8,403 nt of DNA from a bacterium (GTDB lineage: Bacteria > Planctomycetota > Planctomycetia > Pirellulales > Pirellulaceae). The translations under genes were made by a program, and so were the position numbers. Below, one piece after another: positions 1 to 6,284 of the stretch. The stretch spans positions 1 through 8,403 of the forward strand of contig JAUIHJ010000356.1 of NCBI GenBank assembly GCA_030432015.1. Direction: 5' to 3'. Positions within the stretch are counted from its first letter, which is position 1. The number at the start of each line of letters is the position of its first letter. The notes beneath the pieces are model-generated. The model saw only the letters and a program-made list of their open reading frames with translations. It ran no database searches and was not told the DNA's origin.

Positions 1-215
1 GAGCCAATCTCTCATGCTAATTCGAGCGTTATTGATTGGCAATCTGCGGCGTTGTCCAAGTTTGCGGGTTAATCCGTTCGTTCCGGTCGTAGGGCCACTC
101 CCGATTTTTCTTTTTGATCGGTATGTATCGGTTCGACTTACAGATAGGACGCCGCATTGCGCCGGTTGTACCACTTCTCCTTGTTGTTCTTGTTGTCCGA
201 TCGAGAATCTTCATC

Positions 216-1889
216 ATGGCGTTTGATGTGCGAAGCTGGCTTCCCCTCTCAGGCCTGATGCTGCTGGGGGCCGGATGCTCTCTCTTGGACGGACGATCTG
301 ATCCAGCCGAGACCGCCGTGCCCCCGTTGCTCGTCGCCCCAAGCCAGGGCAACGCGCCTGCTGCAGCGCCTGCGTCGCCTCCCGCCCCCATTTTGCGGCG
401 TACGCCCCAGGTTCATCCAGCGGCCTTCGAACAGCCGGTTCGCGTCGACACCGACGAACCCCGCGACGTCCTGCCGCTCCCGAATCCTGGTCGCCTCTCC
501 GACTCGGCACGCCCGGCCAATCCAGTCAGCGTGCAATTGGTCCCCCGCACGATTGACGAGGCACTTAGCCCACCCACATCGCCCGACGTCAGCGTGGATC
601 ACCAACCCACGATGGAATTGGATCTGACAAGCGCATTGTCCCTGGCCGCGGGCCAGAACCCGCGGATCGCGTTTGCTGCGGCCCGGTATCGCGAGGCGTA
701 CGCCCGGTTTGAGTCCGCTCAGGTCCTCTGGCTCCCATCACTCCGCGCCGGCGTCACCTTCAACCATCACGACGGCACCTTGCAGGCGTCGGACGGATTC
801 GTGATCGACGCCAGCCGCTCGTCGTTCCAGGCGGGACTTGGCACACGTGCAATCGGGGCCGGTTCACCGGCCACTCCAGGGCTCATCGCAGAGTTTCACA
901 CAACAGACGCCGTATTCCAGCCGAAGATTACCGGGCTGAATGCGTCGGCACGTGACGCCGCCGCGGAGGCCACCACCAACGACACCTTGCTGGCGACCGC
1001 GCTCGCCTACCTCGACCTGCTCCGCACCGCACAGCAATTGCGAATCGCGGAGGAGACGCGCGCCAATGCGCAAAAACTCGCAGACCTGACCGCGACGTTT
1101 GCCCGCAGCGGGCAAGGATCCCAGGCAGACGCGGACCGCACCCAGACCGAACTCGTTCGTCGTCACAACGAGGTCTCCCGCGCCGAGGAAGCACACCGGG
1201 TCGCCAATGCACGCCTGGCCGAATTCTTGAGCCTCGACCCATCGACGCAAATTGCTCCGCACGAAGTGACCATCGTCCCCATCGAACTTGTCCAACACCA
1301 GCAGCGGGCGGCGGATTTGGTCGCAACTGGCCTCTCGAATCGCCCGGAGTTGGCCGAGGCCCAGTACCTCGTCTGCGAAGCCGTCAACCGTTATCGACGC
1401 GAGAAATTTGCCCCTCTCCTGCCGAGCGTCCTGCTGGGCATCAGCCAAAGCGGTTTTGGCGGAGGCCTGGGATCTAACATCGATAACTATCGCGGGCGAT
1501 TCGATGTCGATGCGACCGTGTTCTGGGAGCTGCGCAACTTCGGTCTGGGCGATCGAGCACGACGTGACGAAACGTGGTCACAGTACGACCAGGCACGGGC
1601 CCTGCAAGTCAGCATGCTGGACCGGGTGGCGCGCGAAGTGGTGGAAGCTCACTTGCAAGTGCAGTCGCGGCACGGACAAATTCGCATTGCCCAATCTGGC
1701 GTGGAAGCGGCGACGAATTCGTACGCGCGCGACCTGGCCCGGACGCGGGAAGGCCAAGGGCTTCCCATCGAGGTTCTGCAATCGATGCAAGCCCTGGATG
1801 ACGCACGTCGCGAGTACCTGCGCACGCTGGCGGATTACAACGAAGCGCAATTCCGGTTGCAGCGTGCCCTGGGCTGGCCGATTCAATAG
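216..1889 (+). CDS. TolC-family outer-membrane efflux lipoprotein
   Basis: Outer-membrane channel component of a tripartite efflux or type I export system. The frame is open further upstream (TTG at 114, ATG at 123). I chose ATG 216 because it gives a short lipoprotein signal, with one Arg at residue 6, a hydrophobic stretch and LLGAGC ending at Cys21; no clear ribosome site supports any of the starts. Residues 22-130 are a Pro/Ala-rich linker. From about residue 133 to the end come the two OEP repeats typical of TolC: an opening LTSALSLAAGQNPRI-like helix, long Ala/Gln/Arg/Glu-rich coiled-coil helices (for example ALAYLDLLRTAQQLRIAEE), a second repeat beginning near SNRPELAEAQ, and a beta-rich stretch with FGGGLGSN. 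At 557 residues it is longer than Escherichia coli TolC because of the linker. No inner-membrane pump or adaptor gene is visible; any partner would lie left of the window. Family call firm, substrate unknown. Confidence 0.92.
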   Translation: MAFDVRSWLPLSGLMLLGAGCSLLDGRSDPAETAVPPLLVAPSQGNAPAAAPASPPAPILRRTPQVHPAAFEQPVRVDTDEPRDVLPLPNPGRLSDSARPANPVSVQLVPRTIDEALSPPTSPDVSVDHQPTMELDLTSALSLAAGQNPRIAFAAARYREAYARFESAQVLWLPSLRAGVTFNHHDGTLQASDGFVIDASRSSFQAGLGTRAIGAGSPATPGLIAEFHTTDAVFQPKITGLNASARDAAAEATTNDTLLATALAYLDLLRTAQQLRIAEETRANAQKLADLTATFARSGQGSQADADRTQTELVRRHNEVSRAEEAHRVANARLAEFLSLDPSTQIAPHEVTIVPIELVQHQQRAADLVATGLSNRPELAEAQYLVCEAVNRYRREKFAPLLPSVLLGISQSGFGGGLGSNIDNYRGRFDVDATVFWELRNFGLGDRARRDETWSQYDQARALQVSMLDRVAREVVEAHLQVQSRHGQIRIAQSGVEAATNSYARDLARTREGQGLPIEVLQSMQALDDARREYLRTLADYNEAQFRLQRALGWPIQ

Positions 1890-1933
1890 CCTCGTCCCGG
1901 TGATCACCCTCGCGTCCGACGCGCACAACCCGC

Positions 1934-1995
1934 TGCCTCGCAGGCAATTCGCACGGGAAAAACTGAGTGCGAGTTGCTCGGTTGAACGAACGAGC
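1934..1995. other. convergent intergenic hairpins, possible weak transcription end
   Basis: Between the convergent stops at 1889 and 2017 there are two small inverted repeats. TGCCT (1934-1938) pairs with AGGCA (1942-1946) around a 3-nt loop, and GCTCG (1976-1980) pairs with CGAGC (1991-1995). Neither is followed by a T-run on either strand, so an intrinsic terminator is not demonstrated. The convergent position is the main reason to suspect a role in transcription ending. Confidence 0.25.
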
Positions 1996-2016
1996 GGTTG
2001 GCGATAGGCGGCATCA

Positions 2017-2673
2017 TTACCTAAAGAAACTCGAAAAGATGCCACCACGCGTACGGCTCGCCTCACGCGGCGCTGTTTCCGCATCGTCGGGCGTTTGCTG
2101 AATGCTGATGGGCATCACGTAACCAGCCGAAGGTTGGCGTCGTGCTTCCACTTCCGGCGGCGGCGGAACGGTCGCCTCACCCGCGGCGGGCTCAGCCGGG
2201 TCAAGATTCTTCGCATCGTCCTTCGCGTCGCCTTTGAACCCGGCGGGATCCCAACTGTATTTGCAAACGGTGCATTCGTACTCGTGCTTGATCAGCACGT
2301 TGACATCCTTGGTACGGCCGCACGTGGTCAGGCAGTTGCCTTTGTCGCCGCAGCCCCCGTGACCGCCACAGCCATCGTGGCCGCATTTGCCCTTCCCTTT
2401 GCCGTGGACGTGCCCGAAGCTGAGATTCAATCCTGAACCTTGCCAGGGAAAGGTCACTTTGGGAATGCAGATCGTCTTCACTTCCGTTTCGAAACAGTGC
2501 TTCGTTTCTTTTCCTTTGGTCACGGTCGGATAACATGCTTCGCCGCAGTGCGGGCAAAAAGCCTTCCATCCATGTCCTTTGCCGTTGGATTTTCCGTGAC
2601 CGTGTTCGCCCGCCAGCGCGGAGGTGCTGACAACCAGTGTCAACAACGCCAGTGTTAGTACTTGTGAACGCAT
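2017..2673 (-). CDS. exported Cys/Gly/His-rich protein of unknown function (planctomycete type)
   Basis: No function recognised. ATG at 2673 is preceded by a good GGAGAG ribosome site about 6 nt away; a longer in-frame extension to 2856 would overlap the porin gene and lacks a signal sequence, so I rejected it. The 218-residue product begins with a clear Sec signal (hydrophobic core, probable cleavage after ALA near residue 21). The mature part has twelve cysteines (40, 43, 47, 60, 69, 97, 102, 108, 114, 118, 134, 137). They fall in CPHCGEAC, KHC/TIC before ICIPKVTFPW, a Gly/His/Lys/Cys-rich segment (residues 90-118), and a CTVC zinc-ribbon-like pair. The C-terminal third (about 145-218) is Asp/Ala/Pro-rich, acidic then basic, and ends in GGIFSSFFR. 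From memory, the ICIPKVTFPW region recurs in planctomycete hypothetical proteins. Metal binding or disulfide-rich envelope structure is inferred only. It lies 109 bp downstream of the porin gene on the same strand. Confidence 0.78.
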   Translation of the reverse strand: MRSQVLTLALLTLVVSTSALAGEHGHGKSNGKGHGWKAFCPHCGEACYPTVTKGKETKHCFETEVKTICIPKVTFPWQGSGLNLSFGHVHGKGKGKCGHDGCGGHGGCGDKGNCLTTCGRTKDVNVLIKHEYECTVCKYSWDPAGFKGDAKDDAKNLDPAEPAAGEATVPPPPEVEARRQPSAGYVMPISIQQTPDDAETAPREASRTRGGIFSSFFR

Positions 2674-2690
2674 CGTACGCTCTCCAATCT
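2674..2690 (-). promoter_or_regulatory. ribosome binding site of the Cys-rich gene
   Basis: On the minus strand GGAGAG lies about 6 nt before ATG 2673. It is one of the clearer Shine-Dalgarno sites in the window, and it decides the start against the longer in-frame extension. Confidence 0.6.
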
Positions 2691-2782
2691 CGTTTTGAGC
2701 CCTATTCCCTAGTATTGGACGACAAGCAACGGTGCCGCCTGGCTTTGTGGCCATCGCATCCACCGAGCCGACCGCCGTTCGC

Positions 2783-4279
2783 CTAGAAGTCAACCATGAA
2801 TCGCGTGCCAAAGATGTCATAGTCGTCCGACGTGCTACCCGGCACGAGCGGTGCACCGCCCACCGCGGCTCGTTGCGCGATGCTGCCGTAAATGTAGTTG
2901 AACTGCATGCGGCTGTATGGTGTCCACCACCAGTTCAAACCAAAGGTCATGCTATCGCCCACGCCGCCGAAAATGTCGTCATCGGTGAAGTCGGAGTGCG
3001 AATAGCGAGCCGCAATTTGCCAGGCTCCAGCGCCCCACCCCTTGCCGCCGAGGCAGCGGTCGACCAGGAAGAAATTCTCGAACGGCTTCACACGCCCGAT
3101 CGTGCCCGACTTCCGTTCCCATGGCGTATGTTCGCCCGTCAGGAAGTAGGCGGCTTGGACATAGTAACCGCTGAAGTCGAGGTCCGGCCCAAAGCCTTGG
3201 GTTCTTTCGACGCGAGAGCTCTGATATTCACCGACGACCTGAAAGGCGCCAACGTTGATCACCCCTTCCAGCCCCAGAAGTTGATAGCGTTTTCCACCGG
3301 CAATTTGGCTGGTGTCAAACCATTTTTCCGCGGTCCGCGCCTCGGGGCGGGTGGTGAAGCGGGCATCCGGTCCGCCGCCGGGGAAAGCCGCCGACCCAGA
3401 GACGGCCCAGTGGGCGTAACCGCGGCCACCAGACGACTCGTCGTACCAGATGGTATTGGCCAGACGACCAGCGAATTCACTCTGATAGTTGTCCGTATAC
3501 TGGCCACCCACTTTGGCAAGATCGTCCATCAGAAAGTAACCATACCGCCAATTCCAAGCCTGGTTCTCAGACAAGCCGTACGACTGGACACCGACCCGAC
3601 GAGCATCCTGATTGAAGGCCTCGACGTGAAACGGGCGTTCCATGAACACGTTGTAGCGACTACTGTTGAGGTGATCCAATCCATATGGCCGCTTCTGGTT
3701 TCCCAGCAAAACCGTGTGCAAGATCGGCAACTCTTTCCAGCCAAGGTACGCGTCCTTGAACGCCAGATTCGACGGATCGGCGAAATCCATTTCAATCTTG
3801 TAGTTCATCGTTGCGCCAATGTCGCCACTGACGCCGAACCGCAACCGCCGGAAACCATGAAAATCAGCCGGCGGAATCGCCGCGTTGTTAGGATCGGAAT
3901 CCAGATAATTGATCAACGGCGAGTCATTGGGAAAGCTCCAATAGTCGTAGTGGACTCGTCCCGACCACTTGTGCGTCGGTTTGGTGTCATTCTCCTTTCC
4001 CTGATCCTTCTCCTGCCGCAGCTCATGGACGTACTGCTCCAACTCTGCCATTCGATTCTCAAGCGCACTGTTGGTGCTTACGCTGTAGAAATCGGAGGCA
4101 TCGTTGACAGCCGGTAAGCGCCTCGTTTCAAGATGCCGCAATCTAGCTTCTTGCTCAGCAATGGCGCGCTGCAACTCTGGGTAGCCACCGGCGGTTGGCG
4201 GTTGTGCCATCGCAGTTGATGCCGCCCCGATCAGCAGGCAAACCGCGACAAGAGTTCCAAAACATTCGCGCAATCTCAT
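2783..4279 (-). CDS. phosphate-selective porin O/P family (OprO/OprP-like) outer-membrane protein
   Basis: Outer-membrane beta-barrel channel of the OprO/OprP family, whose characterised members conduct phosphate or polyphosphate. The 498-residue protein starts at ATG 4279 behind a near-ideal GGAGGAG. A Sec signal is cleaved at about AMA|Q26. Residues 33-95 form a predicted coiled coil in two blocks (YPELQRAIAEQEARLRHLE and LENRMAELEQYVHELRQ), which may be a periplasmic trimer stalk. The barrel begins near WSGRVHYDYW (105). Family landmarks are YKIEMDFAD (160-168), LGNQKRPYGLDHLNSSRYN (192-210), YYVQAAYFLTGEHTPW (372-387) and the closing strands WQIAARYSHSDF (420-431) and GLNWWWTP (447-454). 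The chain ends in VDF; a C-terminal Phe is the usual BAM insertion signal. The Cys-rich exported gene follows 109 bp downstream and may be cotranscribed. Real ion selectivity is not known; many planctomycete paralogues are annotated this way. Confidence 0.93.
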   Translation of the reverse strand: MRLRECFGTLVAVCLLIGAASTAMAQPPTAGGYPELQRAIAEQEARLRHLETRRLPAVNDASDFYSVSTNSALENRMAELEQYVHELRQEKDQGKENDTKPTHKWSGRVHYDYWSFPNDSPLINYLDSDPNNAAIPPADFHGFRRLRFGVSGDIGATMNYKIEMDFADPSNLAFKDAYLGWKELPILHTVLLGNQKRPYGLDHLNSSRYNVFMERPFHVEAFNQDARRVGVQSYGLSENQAWNWRYGYFLMDDLAKVGGQYTDNYQSEFAGRLANTIWYDESSGGRGYAHWAVSGSAAFPGGGPDARFTTRPEARTAEKWFDTSQIAGGKRYQLLGLEGVINVGAFQVVGEYQSSRVERTQGFGPDLDFSGYYVQAAYFLTGEHTPWERKSGTIGRVKPFENFFLVDRCLGGKGWGAGAWQIAARYSHSDFTDDDIFGGVGDSMTFGLNWWWTPYSRMQFNYIYGSIAQRAAVGGAPLVPGSTSDDYDIFGTRFMVDF

Positions 4280-4294
4280 TTGAGCTCCTCCGTG
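4280..4294 (-). promoter_or_regulatory. strong ribosome binding site of the porin gene
   Basis: On the minus strand GGAGGAG lies a few bases before ATG 4279. It is close to the full anti-Shine-Dalgarno complement and is the strongest site in the window. It fixes the porin start and fits a highly expressed envelope protein. Confidence 0.75.
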
Positions 4295-4360
4295 AGCAAA
4301 CCGCTATGCGGCCAAGTTCACCGTCATCGCTGGGTGATCTCTGGCGTCGTCCAATTGTCT

Positions 4361-4390
4361 TGTATATCTAAATGGCCGAGCGCGATTCAG
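4361..4390 (-). promoter_or_regulatory. candidate porin promoter
   Basis: Reading the minus strand, TATACA (4366-4361) resembles a sigma-70 -10 box. A poor -35 match (CTGAAT, three of six) sits about 18 bp upstream. Transcription would start near 4354 and give a leader of about 75 nt. The placement is sensible but the -35 is weak, so this is a guess from sequence only. Confidence 0.3.
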
Positions 4391-4400
4391 CAGCGCGCAC

Positions 4401-4437
4401 CCCGTCAGCGGGACAGGCACCTTTCTCGCCGACAGGC
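4401..4437. repeat. GGGACAGGCACC-type element with adjacent hairpin
   Basis: CCCG (4401-4404), loop TCAG, CGGG (4409-4412) forms a small hairpin. It overlaps GGGACAGGCACCTTT (4410-4424), and GACAGGC recurs at 4431-4437. From memory, GGGACAGGCACC and its complement recur in intergenic DNA of planctomycete genomes. Only one good copy is present here, so its dispersed nature is not shown by this window. Confidence 0.35.
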
Positions 4438-4529
4438 CGTTTTTCTGCAGTTGAATCCAATGCGCGGCGAAAAACGAGCCGGTCCCGGATTGTCGCCGAA
4501 TTGCACCCGGTCATTCAGTATGAATCGGT

Positions 4530-4556
4530 TTGACACCTTGTCGCGAATATTAAGAT
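4530..4556 (+). promoter_or_regulatory. candidate plus-strand promoter before the inverted-repeat block
   Basis: TTGACA (4530-4535) is a perfect -35 hexamer. It is followed after 15 bp by TAAGAT (4551-4556), a four-of-six -10. The spacer is shorter than ideal. The start would fall at about 4562, immediately before the structured block at 4563-4667. No convincing plus-strand protein gene follows until 6285, so if the promoter is used the product would be a non-coding RNA. Confidence 0.35.
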
Positions 4557-4562
4557 TTGCTG

Positions 4563-4667
4563 GGACGGCCGGCGAATGCCGGTGAAACGGCCAGTCCTGA
4601 AAGGAAAATCGCCAGAACCGTTACATTCGGCTGGGATCGTCAGCCCAGCAACCGGGTGGAGGGCGAT
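4563..4667. ncRNA. structured block of nested inverted repeats, possible ncRNA or leader element (unrecognised)
   Basis: Several helices pack into about 105 bp. GGAC (4563-4566) pairs with GTCC (4594-4597). GGCC (4567-4570) pairs with GGCC (4589-4592), leaving one bulged A. Inside is GGC-GAAT-GCC (4571-4580), or alternatively CCGGC/GCCGG at 4569-4582. TCC-TGAAA-GGA could form at 4595-4605. ATCGCC (4608-4613) pairs with GGCGAT (4662-4667) and encloses GCTGGG (4630-4635) with CCCAGC (4644-4649) around an 8-nt loop. Helices inside larger helices look like folded RNA, but no known Rfam class was recognised and the strand is uncertain. On the plus strand a TTGACA promoter-like site precedes it; on the minus strand it would lie in a long porin leader. 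Confidence 0.35.
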
Positions 4668-4966
4668 GCTGCCGCGCCTAAAGGATGCATACCGACGCAC
4701 TAAACTTGGCAGACTCTAGCGAATGGACGGATAATCCGACACCGGCGGCCAAGGCGAATGAATCGCCGATACGCTCAGGAGCCGAGAAGCGATCATTCGA
4801 CAACGCGAGTCGGCATGTCGCCTCGTCACAGAGATTGAGCAACCAGACCGCCAACCCCTGTTGCGCGTACGCCGGTCAGGATGCTGCCGTCGCGACACGA
4901 CCATCGTGGACGCAACTTCACGGCTTGGAGATCGCGCGGTACCTTGAGACACAAGACGCCGTCGAG

Positions 4967-6139
4967 CTACGACACGCTGACTTTCGTATGGTGCCAAGCG
5001 TTGAACATGTAACCCTTGAGATTCCAGGGGACTTTTTCGGCCTGGACTTCGCCGCTGGAATCGGTTGCCCGAACCACGAGCTCCGTGGTGCCCCGATCAA
5101 TCCCGATCTTGACAGACCAAAGTCGCCAGCAAAACGGGATGGCAGGCGAGCTGAATTCGGCATGCGACCACGTCTGGCCGCCATCGGCTGAGACTTCGAC
5201 GCGGCGTACCGTTTGCCCCGCATTGGCGGGTGCCAGGGCAAATCCGGCAACCGTCACAGGGCCCGGCTTGAGCTGTGCCCCTTGCGACGGCAAGCAGGTG
5301 ACGGAATTGAGCGGATAATCATACAAGATCGACGCCGCGGCCCAACTCTCCGGAGTGCTTTCTTCGACCAGTCGATACGCGGTCGCCACATAGTGATTCG
5401 GAGAAGGCCGATCGCTGACGATGATTTTGCCCAACCACTTCACGCTCCGCGCGCCGATAAAGCCCGGCACCACGGTCCGGACCGGAAACCCATGATCGGG
5501 TGGCAACGGCTGGCCGTTCATCCCGGTTGCGACCAGCGTGCCAGGCATCGCCCCATGCTCGGACATCGCTTTTTCCAACGGTATCGATGCTCCAAAGGGG
5601 ATCACACCTCCGCTGCGTTCGATCTGATCCAGACCTTCGAACCAGACGTGCTTCGCCCCTTCCTTCAAACCCGCCTTGTTCAACACGTCTGCCAGCGTGA
5701 CGCCACTCCACTTCGCGTTGCCGATCGCACCCGCTTGCCACTGCACACCACTGACCTCTTTTACGGCGCTGTGTTCATTGCGGCGATTGCCGGCGCAGGT
5801 CAACGTCGCGACCACCGAGCGTTGCGCAAATCCCTCACGCAACTCGGCAAGGGAGATTGAAAGTGGCTTCTTCACCTCTCCCTCAACAGTCAACCTGAAC
5901 TGACTTGCATCGATCTGAGGCACCGGCGCATGGCTGCGAACGTAAAACAAGTCGTTCGGCGTAATCCACGATTCAATCAATCGGTTCAGGCGAGTCTCCG
6001 AGTTATGCGGCACGCGACCGTGCACAATCATGTCCGGCGAATCCGCGGCGAATGCGTTTCTGCCGGGAATCAGTCCGCCGGCCAACCAGAGCGGAATGAC
6101 CAATCCGCTTTGCTTCAGGAGTTCTCTGCGGTGCAGCAT
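4967..6139 (-). CDS. Tat-exported sulfite oxidase-family molybdopterin oxidoreductase (SorA-like)
   Basis: Single-pterin molybdoenzyme of the sulfite oxidase superfamily; characterised relatives oxidise sulfite to sulfate outside the cytoplasm and pass electrons to cytochrome c. The start is ATG 6139 with AGAGG about 8 nt upstream. The N-terminus HRRELLKQSGL plus a hydrophobic run is a Tat signal, with probable cleavage near AFA|A (about residue 31). The pterin-binding domain spans about 50-250. It has LTCAGNRR, where Cys115 is the expected Mo ligand, and NGQPLPPDHGFPVR (208-221) followed by GFIGARSVKWL. Residues 265-385 are the Ig-like Mo-co dimerisation domain, with ADGGQTW (319-324) and a closing WNLKGYMFNAWH. 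At 390 residues it matches cofactor-plus-dimer-domain enzymes without a fused haem domain, so a separate electron acceptor is expected; none is visible. It is divergent from the FeS/bis-MGD pair. A YedY-type reductase is less likely because the dimerisation domain is present. Sulfite as substrate is inferred. Confidence 0.92.
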   Translation of the reverse strand: MLHRRELLKQSGLVIPLWLAGGLIPGRNAFAADSPDMIVHGRVPHNSETRLNRLIESWITPNDLFYVRSHAPVPQIDASQFRLTVEGEVKKPLSISLAELREGFAQRSVVATLTCAGNRRNEHSAVKEVSGVQWQAGAIGNAKWSGVTLADVLNKAGLKEGAKHVWFEGLDQIERSGGVIPFGASIPLEKAMSEHGAMPGTLVATGMNGQPLPPDHGFPVRTVVPGFIGARSVKWLGKIIVSDRPSPNHYVATAYRLVEESTPESWAAASILYDYPLNSVTCLPSQGAQLKPGPVTVAGFALAPANAGQTVRRVEVSADGGQTWSHAEFSSPAIPFCWRLWSVKIGIDRGTTELVVRATDSSGEVQAEKVPWNLKGYMFNAWHHTKVSVS

Positions 6140-6168
6140 CTGTTCGACCTCTCGCTGAAAATGGTCGG

Positions 6169-6188
6169 TCGCGGCGTTCGGGCCGCGG
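6169..6188. promoter_or_regulatory. GC-rich inverted repeat in the divergent promoter region
   Basis: CGCGGC (6170-6175) pairs with GCCGCG (6182-6187) around a 6-nt loop. The repeat sits about 30 bp before the start of the sulfite-oxidase-like gene and upstream of the plus-strand promoter candidate. It could be an operator or a leader hairpin of the minus-strand transcript. No protein family can be assigned to it. Confidence 0.3.
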
Positions 6189-6194
6189 CTAACA

Positions 6195-6224
6195 TCGACG
6201 TTACCGAATAACTTATGCTAAGAT
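6195..6224 (+). promoter_or_regulatory. candidate promoter of the FeS/molybdoenzyme genes
   Basis: TCGACG (6195-6200) matches four of six -35 positions. After 18 bp comes TGCTAAGAT (6216-6224), an extended -10 of the TGn type with TAAGAT as the hexamer. Transcription would start near 6231, giving a leader of about 54 nt to GTG 6285. It is the best sigma-70-like site in the divergent region. Confidence 0.45.
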
Positions 6225-6284
6225 TCCCGACTGAGCAATTGGACGCAGGATTCACCGGTCGAGCCAATTTTGCCTGGAGACATT

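Larger units (their letters stand above)
4280..4966. other. 687-bp intergenic stretch without a credible gene
   Basis: The stretch lies between the stop of the sulfite-oxidase-like gene (4967) and the porin start (4279), both on the minus strand. Short frames exist on both strands (for example 4685-5191 plus and 4716-4997 minus). Their products lack domain character and run antisense into the neighbouring gene, so I do not call them. What it does hold is the porin leader, a GGGACAGGCACCTTT element with a small hairpin (4401-4424), a plus-strand promoter-like pair (4530-4556), a block of nested inverted repeats (4563-4667), and an isolated hairpin at 4753-4767 (GGCGA/TCGCC, 5-nt loop). Beyond 4770 I see nothing recognisable. 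Confidence 0.6.

Noticed and set aside
1..215. Possible upstream gene end or promoter before the TolC gene.
   Set aside because: Short frames here have no recognisable product, and I found no -35/-10 pair with acceptable spacing.
1288..2007. Plus-strand frame of 239 codons overlapping the end of the TolC gene.
   Set aside because: It lies out of frame over conserved TolC helices and is rich in Arg, Trp and Cys in the way shadow frames are.
2732..4117. Long plus-strand frame of 461 codons antisense to the porin gene.
   Set aside because: The minus strand encodes a complete porin with signal, barrel motifs and terminal Phe. The plus frame is a GC-driven shadow without a sensible protein.
4563..4605. 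Possible cobalamin riboswitch, from CCGGTGAAAC within the structured block.
   Set aside because: The conserved B12-box and ACTGT-type segments are absent, and no B12-related gene is present.
4630..4667. Resemblance to a SAM-I riboswitch core (AGCCCAGCAACCGG followed by GGTGGAGGG).
   Set aside because: The short motifs match, but in SAM-I the GGTGGAGGG-like segment precedes the GCAACC segment; here the order is reversed. The GGTGCTAAnTCC region is missing, and no methionine or SAM gene is nearby.
4685..5191. Plus-strand open frame of 168 codons after the structured block.
   Set aside because: Its last 225 bases are antisense to the conserved C-terminus of the sulfite-oxidase-like gene, and the product has no domain, signal or periodic character.
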